The notes under the pieces: model-generated | What the model was told of the DNA's origin: nothing | The model's input: only the letters and a program-made list of their open reading frames with translations | The model's database searches: none | Translations under genes and position numbers: made by a program | Part shown: positions 1 to 6,542 of the stretch, piece after piece | Layout of the letters: each line of letters begins with the position of its first letter | How positions within the stretch are numbered: position 1 is the first letter of the stretch | NCBI RefSeq assembly: GCF_007859765.1 | Contig: NZ_SIHJ01000001.1 | Location: 310,767-374,766, forward strand | From: Posidoniimonas corsicana | GTDB lineage: Bacteria > Planctomycetota > Planctomycetia > Pirellulales > Lacipirellulaceae | Direction of reading: 5' to 3' | DNA: 64,000 nucleotides

Positions 1-1
1 G

Positions 2-1309
2 CTTGCCCAATTCGAGGGGCAAGACGAGGGGACCGCTCCTGCCCCCTCCGCAACGCCGAATGAGGCACCCCTTCCGTTGGCAACCGGCAACGCCGCAGCG
101 AGCCAACCGGTCGATTACTTCGTGGGTATGGCGGTCGGCAGCCACCCCCGAATCCGGGCGGCCAGGGCGCGGGTTGCGGCGGCCATTCAGCGAGCCCCCC
201 AAGCCCGGGCGCTGGATGACCCCTTGCTGACCAACAGCTTCTACCCGATTTCTGACCAAGCCCTGCAGACAGCGGCGGGGCGGGCCGGCAACACGATGGC
301 GCTCTCGCAGAAGTACCCCTGGCCAGAGAAGCGGTGCACTAGGGCCGCGATCGCCGATCGCGAGACGCAGATGGCCATGGCCCGCCTCGACCAACTGGAG
401 CTAGAGATCGAGGAGATGGTGCGGTTGGCGTACTACGAGCTTTGGTTCGCCGATCGGTCACTGGAGATAAGCAGGCGGAACCGCGAGATCGCGGCCGAAT
501 TGATCACGCTGGCAAAGGCCCGCAACCAGGCCGGGGGCAGCCAGCAAGACGTGCTCCGGGCGCAGCTGCAGGTCGACGCCATCGACGACCGCCTGATCGG
601 CCTCGCCCGCCAGAAGGCTCTCGCCCAGGCCGACCTCGCGGCGCTTGTCGGAGATCCCGGCCGCGCCAACATCGAACCCACTCGCGAGCTTGACAACGCG
701 GCGTTGCCGGACAGCGTCGAAGAATTGTTCGCCGTGGCGGGCGAGTGCAGCCCACGACTACGGGAGCTCCAGTGGGCCGTGTCGCGCGACCGCCAGAAGC
801 AGCAGCTTGCCTGCCTCAACCGCTACCCGGACTTCACGATGGGCGCATCGTGGCAGTCGATCACGGAGTCGGCCGCCATCTCGCCAGTGGCCAACGGTCA
901 CGACAACGTCGGCTTCATGGTGGGCGTAACGCTGCCGATCTGGCGAGAGAAGATCAACGCCTCAATCCGAGAGGCGTCGGCCGAGGTCACCGCGTCAAAC
1001 CGTAATTTTAACGCCGCCCGCGACGACACCTACCGCCAGATCCGTCGCCTCGTCGAGCAGGTCGGCGCCGCCGAGGAGCAGCTGCGGCTCTACAACGAAC
1101 GGGTCCTCCCACGCGCCAAGCAGGCCCTGAAGCTAGCCTCGGCAGACTACCGTGGCCGACTCGTCGACTTCGGCGAAGTCACCGACGGCTTTACTGAAGT
1201 GCTGATGTTTGAGCTGCAGGTCGCCCGAGCCGAGGCGACGCTCGCCGGGACAATGGCTCAATTGAGACGAGCTGTAGGATGCGAAGCGATGACGGCAGAT
1301 TCGCGGTAG
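2..1309 (+). CDS. TolC-family outer membrane efflux protein, 5' end cut by window edge
   Basis: The reading frame is open from base 2, so the beginning of the gene lies outside the window; a TTG at 77 is in frame but is not needed as a start. The visible product is over 400 residues of mostly long amphipathic helices, with a repeated TolC-like plan: a helical hairpin around residues LEIEEMVRLAYYELWFADR, the characteristic R-Q--L--A-LDL-like stretch (LARQKALAQADLAALVGDP), and a matching second half ending in a LRRAVGC tail. TolC proteins form the outer-membrane channel of RND efflux systems, here perhaps of the metal-efflux (CusC) kind. The partner membrane-fusion and pump genes would be expected upstream, outside the window. 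The family is fairly certain; the substrate is not. Confidence 0.8.
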   Translation, partial: LAQFEGQDEGTAPAPSATPNEAPLPLATGNAAASQPVDYFVGMAVGSHPRIRAARARVAAAIQRAPQARALDDPLLTNSFYPISDQALQTAAGRAGNTMALSQKYPWPEKRCTRAAIADRETQMAMARLDQLELEIEEMVRLAYYELWFADRSLEISRRNREIAAELITLAKARNQAGGSQQDVLRAQLQVDAIDDRLIGLARQKALAQADLAALVGDPGRANIEPTRELDNAALPDSVEELFAVAGECSPRLRELQWAVSRDRQKQQLACLNRYPDFTMGASWQSITESAAISPVANGHDNVGFMVGVTLPIWREKINASIREASAEVTASNRNFNAARDDTYRQIRRLVEQVGAAEEQLRLYNERVLPRAKQALKLASADYRGRLVDFGEVTDGFTEVLMFELQVARAEATLAGTMAQLRRAVGCEAMTADSR

Positions 1310-1650
1310 TTGGATAGCACGCGCAACAAGCTACGGTTTCTCTCTCTCGACACATGTGTGACCCGCAATTCCAGCCCGGCCAGGCGAATCATCGACTTGG
1401 CCAAATGTCTTGCGGTTGCATCGACCGCGGTGCCGGAGGGCGGTAGCGAACTCGCTGGGGTTGTCACAACCTTGGTCAGTTTCAGGATTCCCGAAAACGC
1501 GCAGGATTCGTCGTCCTGTGCAGGTTAGGGCTCGATTCTCGAGGCGGCGTTGGGAAGGACCAGGCGGGAGGCGTTGGCTGCGTATGAGTTTCACGCCGGT
1601 GTAGATTGAGAGAATATCTTCGATGCTCAGGACGACGCCTCCTGTTCAGG
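1310..1650. other. Intergenic stretch with no gene recognised
   Basis: No reading frame here looks like protein. The stretch contains two similar segments, at about 1500-1530 and 1625-1655, which read on the minus strand as CTAACCTG-ACAGGA followed by TCCTG about a dozen bases further on. They belong to the small CAGGTTAG repeat family described separately. Confidence 0.5.
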
Positions 1651-2171
1651 TTAGCGAGTGCGTTCACCTTCCCGTAATTCCCGTTCTATGGAGGCACATT
1701 GTCTCCGAACCGCTGAGTCTAGAGCTGCACCAAGCTCGGTACTGCATCGGTCCACACGGAACCCTGGCCAGTCAGGGCAAGCTTCCAGCACTTGCTCCCA
1801 AGCATCGCGATACTGTTCGTCAGGCTGATTGCGAATCAACGAGCGACGGTACAGCAACAAGTCTTTGAAACGGTAGTTTTCGGGGTCAACCTCCATACAG
1901 CATGCCCCGACTTCGAACAGCATCTCGTCTGTCCAGTAGAAACAAAGCGACGAGAGTTCCAGTTCGCGATTAGCAGACCTGTCCCACCGTGCTTGCCCTA
2001 GGAGTTCAAGTGCCTTGGTGGGGATTAAGCCGTTGCTCATGGCATACCTTGCTTGGGATTCACCGTTCGACGCATTCTAACAGAGGGCCGCTATCTACGA
2101 ACAAGTGACCCTCGTGGGCGCCGAGGCAGCCTGACTAACCTGCGTCGGCTTCATCGCCCGATGCAGGTTAG
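1521..2171. repeat. Three CAGGTTAG repeats, one forming a near-perfect inverted repeat
   Basis: The octamer CAGGTTAG occurs at 1521-1528, 1647-1654 and 2164-2171. The first two share about 30 bp of imperfect similarity. The third is the right arm of an inverted repeat: CTAACCTGCGTCGG (2135-2148), a 9-base loop, then CCGATGCAGGTTAG (2158-2171), with one wobble position in 14. The hairpin sits about 130 bases beyond the end of the last leftward gene of the element to its right, so it could serve as a terminator or border structure. Its role is unknown. Confidence 0.45.
1651..2040 (-). CDS. Hypothetical protein, 129 aa
   Basis: This is an acidic soluble protein with a natural composition: aromatic-rich segments (LCFYWTDEMLFEVGACCMEV, DLLLYRRSLIRNQPDEQYRDAWEQVLEACPDW) and an Arg/Glu-rich C-terminus. 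There is no signal peptide, membrane segment or motif I recognise. The ATG at 2040 is the only reasonable start. The stop codon overlaps a CAGGTTAG repeat. The gene stands alone between the efflux gene and the putative mobile element, so its neighbours say nothing about function. That it is a real gene is likely from composition alone; no family is claimed. Confidence 0.55.
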   Translation of the reverse strand: MSNGLIPTKALELLGQARWDRSANRELELSSLCFYWTDEMLFEVGACCMEVDPENYRFKDLLLYRRSLIRNQPDEQYRDAWEQVLEACPDWPGFRVDRCSTELGAALDSAVRRQCASIERELREGERTR

Positions 2172-2302
2172 GATAGATGCGCCTGGCGACGATGCAACAA
2201 GAAGCCTGCACACCCGCTATCGGGGGCTAGGCGCCGGCACGGCGTACGACCTGCCAGTCTCGGGCGGTTCGTTTGGAACTGGAACGGCTGCCGCTCTTGC
2301 AC

Positions 2303-2503
2303 CTACTGCGTCGGCCGTTCCCGCCTCAACGCCAACCGCCTCCGCACCCGCTCGGCCTTCTCCCGCAGCTGCTCGTCCGTCAGCCACTCGTCGTCCATCG
2401 TGACGATCAGCACCTCCTGGTGGTTCCCACGCACCGTCGCGAACGGCACGCCGATCTGGTACACCGCCGGGAACTTCAGCGTAATCTCTCGGTGCCTTGG
2501 CAT
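2303..2503 (-). CDS. Small hypothetical protein, 66 aa, last gene of the leftward element cluster
   Basis: This is a short, highly charged protein. The N-terminal part looks like beta strands (ITLKFPAVYQIGVPFATVRG) and the C-terminal part is a basic helix (DEQLREKAERVRRRLALRRER). A strong Shine-Dalgarno sequence, AGGAGG, lies a few bases before the ATG, which supports translation. It follows the 133-aa membrane protein gene after about 95 bases and is probably the distal gene of the same transcript. No family is recognised. Small proteins of this style are common in phage-like elements, but a specific role cannot be given. Confidence 0.55.
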   Translation of the reverse strand: MPRHREITLKFPAVYQIGVPFATVRGNHQEVLIVTMDDEWLTDEQLREKAERVRRRLALRRERPTQ

Positions 2504-2598
2504 GGGCCTCCTGCCTTCCGGTTGGTCCTAACGATTAGAGCTCGTTGGCGCCGGACGCCGCCCCGGCTTCCGGCTCGCGGTCCGCCCGCGTCAGTCCG

Positions 2599-3000
2599 CT
2601 ACAACAGCAACGACAACAACGCCAGCACGACGGCGAACGACGCGCCGTAGAGGGCGATCGCCATCGCCTCGCTGCGGCACGCACAGTGGTTGGCGTCGCC
2701 GTGGCCGCAGTTGCAGTACGGCAGGTGACGACCGTGCTCTGGCTCGCGATTGACGTCGCGAAGCGTCGGTTGCTCCGATGGCTGAGCTTGCTCGCCCTGC
2801 TTGATCATCGAACCCACCTTCACCGCGTCGTACCAGCTGAATGCCAGGCTGGGGTCCCCCGCGTACCGCGCTAGCAGCCGCCGCACCTGGTCCCGCTGCC
2901 CGGCCCGGAACACAAACCGGTACCGCTCGCCGCCCCGCAGGTAGTCAATCGTCAGGACGCCGGTTGGCTCGACGCCCGTACGGTTCAGCCCCCCGCTCAT
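2599..3000 (-). CDS. Small C-terminally anchored protein with a Cys/His cluster, 133 aa
   Basis: The ATG at 3000 overlaps the stop of the preceding gene as ATGA, indicating translational coupling; a longer open frame upstream is only antisense-like GC-rich sequence. The first half (residues 1-70) resembles a small beta-rich domain (GVLTIDYLRGGERYRFVFRAG, then an Arg-rich helix). Around residues 100-115 there is a cluster, YCNCGHGDANHCACRSE, with four Cys and two His that could bind metal. The last ~20 residues (IALYGASFAVVLALLSLLL) form one hydrophobic segment ending at the C-terminus, as in a tail-anchored protein. Function is unknown; a membrane-located metal-binding protein is an inference. 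Confidence 0.6.
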   Translation of the reverse strand: MSGGLNRTGVEPTGVLTIDYLRGGERYRFVFRAGQRDQVRRLLARYAGDPSLAFSWYDAVKVGSMIKQGEQAQPSEQPTLRDVNREPEHGRHLPYCNCGHGDANHCACRSEAMAIALYGASFAVVLALLSLLL

Positions 3001-3887
3001 GCCGCCCCTCCCGCGACGCACAGCCGCTCGCTCAGGTCGACCGATCGGGAGCGACGCCGCAACGCATCGGGAACCGACGTCTGCGCCAGCAGACGGTGCA
3101 GGTCCAGCCGCAGGAACTCCCGAGTGTTGTTGACCAGCACACCCCGCCAGAACCTCCAGGGCGTCTCGGGGCGGCCGTGGCGGACCGCCTCCAGGCTCGA
3201 CTCCAGCCAGTGCTCGCCGAGCCGCTCGACGCTCAGCACGGCGATCTTGGCGGCGTACTCCCAGTCGTCCGTGTTGGGGCGGGGCTTCCCGACAGCGGCC
3301 AGGATCGCGTTGCCCCGCCGCCTGACCTCCTCCAGGCCGCCCGGCGACAGCCGGCGGCCGAAACCAAAGCAAGCTTCTTCGGTCGCGCTCGACCCGTCTC
3401 GACTCGAAGAGCTAAGCTTAGAGTTCTCCTCTATGGCCGTGCCAAACTGGCACTCAACCTCGGCATCTTGGCACTCACCTGGGGCGTTTTGGCACTCACC
3501 CCCGCACGACGGCGCCGCCACGCCCAGACCAGCGAACGCCCCCCAGTCGATCCGCCAGGAGTTGGAAGCCCGCCCACCGTTGGCCCCCTTCCGGTTGCGG
3601 TTCTCGACCTCCAGCACGCCCAGCGCCTGGGCGTCCTCGCTGGCCCGGAACAGTGTCCGCCGCGAGTAGCGGCACTCGTCTGCTAGGCGGTCGCTCGACG
3701 CCCAGCAGCCGGTCCCCTGGTTGAGGCGGTGCACGGCCGACAACAACGCCACGACGTTGTTCCAACGCCGCTGCGACAGGCCGCTGCGGCGGTAGGGGAC
3801 CGACTCCAGCAGACGGAACCGCTCGGCGTACTCGACGTCCAGCGGCAGCGGCTGCTGACCGGCGGCGGGTTTTCTTCGGTAGGCCAT
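2997..3887 (-). CDS. Replication-initiator-like winged-helix protein, 296 aa
   Basis: Residues ~40-115 read as a winged-helix DNA-binding domain (SQRRWNNVVALLSAVHRL, then CWASSDRLADECRYSRRTLFRA, then LGVLEVENR and a wing), of the kind found at the N-terminus of phage and plasmid replication initiators. The middle (about 130-175) is Cys/Glu and Ser-rich and low in order, including a heptad-like ECQNAPG, ECQDAEV, ECQFGTA that reflects 21-bp DNA repeats in the gene. The C-terminus contains a conserved-looking stretch, PWRFWRGVLVNNTREFL. Layout (DNA-binding domain, repeats inside the gene, C-terminal domain) recalls lambda O, but no sequence homology to O is claimed. The start at 3887 lies 10 bases after the 51-aa gene; the end overlaps the next gene by ATGA. 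Confidence 0.6.
   Translation of the reverse strand: MAYRRKPAAGQQPLPLDVEYAERFRLLESVPYRRSGLSQRRWNNVVALLSAVHRLNQGTGCWASSDRLADECRYSRRTLFRASEDAQALGVLEVENRNRKGANGGRASNSWRIDWGAFAGLGVAAPSCGGECQNAPGECQDAEVECQFGTAIEENSKLSSSSRDGSSATEEACFGFGRRLSPGGLEEVRRRGNAILAAVGKPRPNTDDWEYAAKIAVLSVERLGEHWLESSLEAVRHGRPETPWRFWRGVLVNNTREFLRLDLHRLLAQTSVPDALRRRSRSVDLSERLCVAGGAA
3439..3510. repeat. Iteron-like 21-bp direct repeats inside the initiator-like gene
   Basis: TGGCACTCA occurs three times at exactly 21-bp spacing: 3448-3456, 3469-3477 and 3490-3498. The first copy is also half of a perfect inverted repeat, GTGCCA-AAC-TGGCAC (3439-3453). The flank at about 3400-3437 is unusually AT-rich for this window. Twenty-one bp equals two helical turns and seven codons, so the repeats are in frame with the protein. 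Together these are the parts of a small replication origin, but origin activity is an inference. Confidence 0.5.
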
Positions 3888-3897
3888 CGTGGTTGCT

Positions 3898-4053
3898 CTA
3901 GGCGTCTGGCGCGGAATAGTCTTCGTCGTCGCAGCGGCAGCCGTACAGCGGCGCCAGGCAGCAGGGGCACGGCTCGTCGAGCCAGCACTTGCAGTCGTCC
4001 AGGTACTCGCCGCAGTCTGGGCAGAACCGGTCGTCGTCGGGACGTTTTCCCAT
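3898..4053 (-). CDS. Cys-rich mini-protein, 51 aa
   Basis: A short frame encodes MGKRPDDDRFCPDCGEYLDD followed by CKCWLDEPCPCCLAPLYGCR and an acidic tail. It holds eight cysteines arranged as CPDC, CKC, CPCC and CRC pairs, which looks like a zinc-ribbon or rubredoxin-like knuckle protein. The start ATG overlaps the stop of the preceding gene by one base (TGATG), a strong sign of translational coupling, and the stop lies 10 bases before the initiator-like gene. The overlap and ordered cysteine spacing make it a real gene despite its size. Function is unknown; such proteins in mobile elements often act as small regulators or scaffolds, which is only a guess here. Confidence 0.6.
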   Translation of the reverse strand: MGKRPDDDRFCPDCGEYLDDCKCWLDEPCPCCLAPLYGCRCDDEDYSAPDA

Positions 4054-4253
4054 CACCACAGCTCTTGGCAGTCTTCCAGGTCGTCCTTGCTGACCGGCGT
4101 CTTCTTGATCGCGAACTCCAGCGGCTCGCCGGGCGGCATCTGCTGGAACTGCTCCATCAGCTTCTCACGCAGCGTGTAGGCGGCGATCGCAGAGTCGACC
4201 CCCAGCAGGGCGGTCGAACCGTCCGGGAAGCGGATCAGGTGGGCTACAGGCAT
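4053..4253 (-). CDS. Small hypothetical protein, 66 aa
   Basis: This is a compact protein that begins MPVAHLIRFPDGSTALLGVD, suggesting a beta hairpin, followed by a helix (AAYTLREKLMEQFQQM) and a charged tail ending ELW. GGAG is placed near the usual Shine-Dalgarno distance before the ATG. The gene begins 17 bases after the HD-phosphohydrolase stop, and its own stop overlaps the start of the Cys-rich gene as TGATG. It is therefore one unit with its neighbours in the element. No family is recognised. Confidence 0.55.
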   Translation of the reverse strand: MPVAHLIRFPDGSTALLGVDSAIAAYTLREKLMEQFQQMPPGEPLEFAIKKTPVSKDDLEDCQELW

Positions 4254-4270
4254 CGGAGTCTCCGGGGTTG

Positions 4271-4864
4271 TCAGTACGCGCCGTCGCCAAACGGTCGCGG
4301 GTTGTCGGTCAGTCGGTTCATGACGCTCGGGAGCTCGCCCGGCTCATCGCCGACGATCTCCTCGTACCGCCGCAAGAAGTTGCCCGCCGCCCGGGCGGGC
4401 AACTCGTAGGAGATCTGCACCCGTGGGTAGGGCTTCACATCCCGCAGCGACTCCCACGCCGGCGCCTTCGGCTGCAGCAGGTCGCGCTCGGTCACCAGCA
4501 GCCGGTTGTCGACTTCGCGGACCTCGACGGGCTTGGGCCACGGGAAGTCGAACCGCTCGGCGATCGCCAGCATCATCCGAGCCTCCAACTCGACGTAGCC
4601 CGGCAGCCTCTGCTTGAGCGGCCGCACCAGATCGCCCAGGTACGCCTCGCTGGCGTCGTGCAGCAGCCCACACAACGCGAGCTCCGGCGGGACCAACCGC
4701 GAGACGATCACCGAATGCTGGGCCACGCTGTAGGGCTCGTGCGTGTGGCCTGCAAACCGGTTCACCCGCGACAGCCCGCGGGCGATGTCTTCGATGGTGA
4801 ACTGCTCCGGCCGCGGGTGCAGCAGGTCCACGCGTCCCCCTTCGTAGAGTCCGATCCAGGTCAT
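4271..4864 (-). CDS. HD-domain phosphohydrolase, YfbR-like 5'-nucleotidase family, 197 aa
   Basis: The protein shows the HD signature expected of metal-dependent phosphohydrolases acting on (deoxy)nucleotides: a first His in RFAGHTHEPYSVAQHSVIV, the HD pair in LALCGLLHDASEAYLGDL, and a later Asp in VREVDNRLL. Length and order match YfbR-like dNMP 5'-nucleotidases and related phage HD enzymes. The ATG overlaps the stop of the CsrA-dNMP kinase gene (ATGA), so the two are translationally coupled. A kinase and a nucleotidase made together suggest control of the deoxynucleotide pool during replication of the element. The family is well supported; the exact substrate is inferred. Confidence 0.8.
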   Translation of the reverse strand: MTWIGLYEGGRVDLLHPRPEQFTIEDIARGLSRVNRFAGHTHEPYSVAQHSVIVSRLVPPELALCGLLHDASEAYLGDLVRPLKQRLPGYVELEARMMLAIAERFDFPWPKPVEVREVDNRLLVTERDLLQPKAPAWESLRDVKPYPRVQISYELPARAAGNFLRRYEEIVGDEPGELPSVMNRLTDNPRPFGDGAY

Positions 4865-5613
4865 GCCGCGCCCTCCGCCGCCTGGTCCGCTTCCCAGAAG
4901 GTCTGCACGCAGTCCAGCACCCGGCGGCAGAGCTGCTCGGGGGAGCCGTCGTTCAGCACCTCGCCGTCGGTCGGCAGGCCGCCGGTCTGGTCGCTGACGT
5001 GACCGTTGACCGGTCCCACGCCGGGTCGCTCGATCCGGATCAGCCTCCCGCCGAAATCGCCCCGCAGCAGCGCGATCTCGTTGGCGAAGCGGACGTCGGT
5101 GATCACTACCGGCCCGCGGCGCCGGGTCTCATTGAGCCGCCGCCGCATCAGGTCGACCCACACGTCCGCACCGCAGACATCGCGGACCACGTCGGTCCCG
5201 AGCCCCTGCAGCAGCCGCCGCACGTCCGCGTGCCGCTTCGCGTGGTCCCACCCGAACGTGCCGACGATCCGCGCCAGCTTCGCGTGCGCCCCGTTGTCCA
5301 GCCGCACGACCGGGTCGAGCCGCAGCAGCGACTCACGCAGCGGGTCGGCGAACGCCAGCCGCCGCCAGCCCTGCTTGACCAGCTCGGCCGCGGCGGCGTC
5401 CTTGCCAGCGCCGGCGTAGCCGATCAGGCCCAAGAGCGGCGTATCCCGCCGGGCCCGCCGGATCGCGTTGCCGACCTCGCCGCGGTGCACGGGAACCTCC
5501 GGCGGCGCGTCGACCCCGATCCGGACCTTGTCGCCGCGGATGTCGACCACGGTCGCCCTGACGTTGTGGCCGACCTCAATGGTCTCGTTGATCTTCCGTG
5601 AAAGAACCAGCAT
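4861..5613 (-). CDS. CsrA domain fused to deoxynucleoside-monophosphate kinase, 250 aa
   Basis: Residues 1-53 are a complete CsrA (carbon storage regulator) domain: MLVLSRK at the start, VTV/RGDKVRIGVDAP strands, and PVHRGEV with the RNA-contacting Arg at position 44; Leu4 is also present. Without a stop or shift it continues into a P-loop kinase: GYAGAGKD at 65-72 (a GxxGxGKD Walker A), FADPLRESL, and VVITDVRFANEI near residue 175, as in phage dNMP kinases of the T4 gene 1 kind. I chose the ATG at 5613 because it starts the CsrA fold exactly and has AGGAG ten bases upstream; 16 extra codons upstream are unlikely. CsrA normally binds GGA in mRNA leaders as a dimer and controls translation; the kinase would make dNDPs. 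Fusion of the two is unusual. Confidence 0.85.
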   Translation of the reverse strand: MLVLSRKINETIEVGHNVRATVVDIRGDKVRIGVDAPPEVPVHRGEVGNAIRRARRDTPLLGLIGYAGAGKDAAAAELVKQGWRRLAFADPLRESLLRLDPVVRLDNGAHAKLARIVGTFGWDHAKRHADVRRLLQGLGTDVVRDVCGADVWVDLMRRRLNETRRRGPVVITDVRFANEIALLRGDFGGRLIRIERPGVGPVNGHVSDQTGGLPTDGEVLNDGSPEQLCRRVLDCVQTFWEADQAAEGAA

Positions 5614-5660
5614 GGACCTTGCTCCTGTGGAAATAAAACAAACCGCGTCGAACCACGCCA

Positions 5661-5981
5661 CTACGGGCTGGGCTCGCTCTCGAGCCAGTAGATGTTCTCG
5701 CCGCGCGACGTGCCCCGGCGGTGCTTGATCACGTAGCCAATCTTGCCTAGCTCTTCGATCCGGGCGCTGTAGCGGAGGCCGATCTTGGAGAGCCGATGGT
5801 TGGGCTGCTCACCCTGCCGCAGCAGCTCGACGATCTCGCGCTGCTGCTTGCCGAGCCGCTTGCGATCGGCGGCCGGCGCCCGGCAGGGCGCGAGCGGCGC
5901 CTCTTCGCGTTCCGGCGTCCGCTGGGGCGGATCGAACAGCGGCAGCCGCTCGCCGCCGTCGGTCGCGGGGTAGTCGGACAT
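5661..5981 (-). CDS. Small winged-helix-like protein, first gene of the element cluster, 106 aa
   Basis: After a Pro/Glu-rich N-terminal 40 residues, the C-terminal ~60 residues read as a winged helix: a basic helix (KRLGKQQREIVELLRQG), a recognition-like helix (NHRLSKIGLRYSARIEELGKIG) and a wing (YVIKHRRGTSRGENIYWLE). This suggests a DNA-binding regulator. I place the start at ATG 5981 (MSDYPATDG), although a longer frame runs to 6059 through GC-rich sequence and no clear Shine-Dalgarno separates the options. It is the promoter-proximal gene of the leftward cluster, right after the nested inverted repeats, so autoregulation of the cluster is plausible. Confidence 0.55.
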   Translation of the reverse strand: MSDYPATDGGERLPLFDPPQRTPEREEAPLAPCRAPAADRKRLGKQQREIVELLRQGEQPNHRLSKIGLRYSARIEELGKIGYVIKHRRGTSRGENIYWLESEPSP

Positions 5982-6066
5982 GAATAAGAGCGGGGCCCGC
6001 GCTCGTCCGTGAGAACCACGTCGTGCGTTTCGCGGGCTTGCCGCCTCCTGGTAGGTCACGCCCAGC

Positions 6067-6171
6067 GTGAGCAGCTCCTACTGAGAGGCTCGGCCGAAGC
6101 CGAGCGGCAGTGTCACGTGCGGCCTTAGATAGGAGCTGCTCACGTCAGGCGTGAGTGATCATGCACGTGAC
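6067..6171. promoter_or_regulatory. Nested inverted repeats at the head of the element cluster
   Basis: GTGAGCAGCTCCTA (6067-6080) is matched perfectly by TAGGAGCTGCTCAC (6130-6143). Inside lies a second hairpin, GCTCGGC-CGAA-GCCGAGC (6088-6105). A third pair, GTCACGTGC (6112-6120) and GCACGTGAC (6163-6171), interlocks with the outer one. The structure sits about 85 bases upstream of the first leftward gene and 370 bases from the tRNA half. It could be an operator, a structured RNA leader, or a DNA site for replication or recombination. The pairing is seen directly; the role is not known. Confidence 0.5.
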
Positions 6172-6542
6172 GAAAACAAACCTAAGGGGCAAAAAATGCT
6201 AGATGCCCTGTCTGGGTGGGACATGCGTTCCAAGCTGTCGATTGCGAAAGCCCTGGACTCGCGAGATAAGTTGCGACACCGAAACGCAGCGTCAGCGCAA
6301 CAGAACGCACCAATTCGGCCATTGTTGCCCGAAGAGAATCTCAAAGAAAATCCGACGACACAAATCGCTGGCGGGGCAGGGCGATCAGATCCATGGCCCA
6401 CAAGAACGCAGCCGCGTCGAGCGGCGTCCCACCCAAATCTCACCCAACCGGCTCTTCACGCACCGCCCGATGTGAAGGGTGGCCGTGCGAACCTCGCAGA
6501 ACGCGAGAAAAAACAACGCCAGCGCACCGCACGACACGCGAA
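6172..6542. other. Element end between the inverted repeats and the tRNA half; no gene recognised
   Basis: A 136-codon frame starting at a GTG (6151-6561) is open but its product (for example NAASAQQNAPIRPLLPE and a run of Arg/Lys/Thr) has no domain, no good start signal, and runs into the tRNA half. A shorter ATG frame at 6393 encodes MAHKNAAASSGVPPKSHP and stops at 6554. This is where an integrase gene would be expected; I cannot recognise one, and the stretch may be its decayed remains. Confidence 0.35.

Noticed and set aside
2599-3372. A 257-codon frame longer than the 133-aa membrane protein
   Set aside because: The extra N-terminal part is Arg/Gly/Pro-rich and lies antiframe to the initiator-like gene. 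The ATG at 3000 overlaps that gene's stop as ATGA, which is a better start.
3448-3498. Three regularly spaced repeats considered as a CRISPR array
   Set aside because: The repeat is only 9 bp with 12-bp gaps, lies in frame within a coding gene and has no cas genes nearby; iterons fit better.
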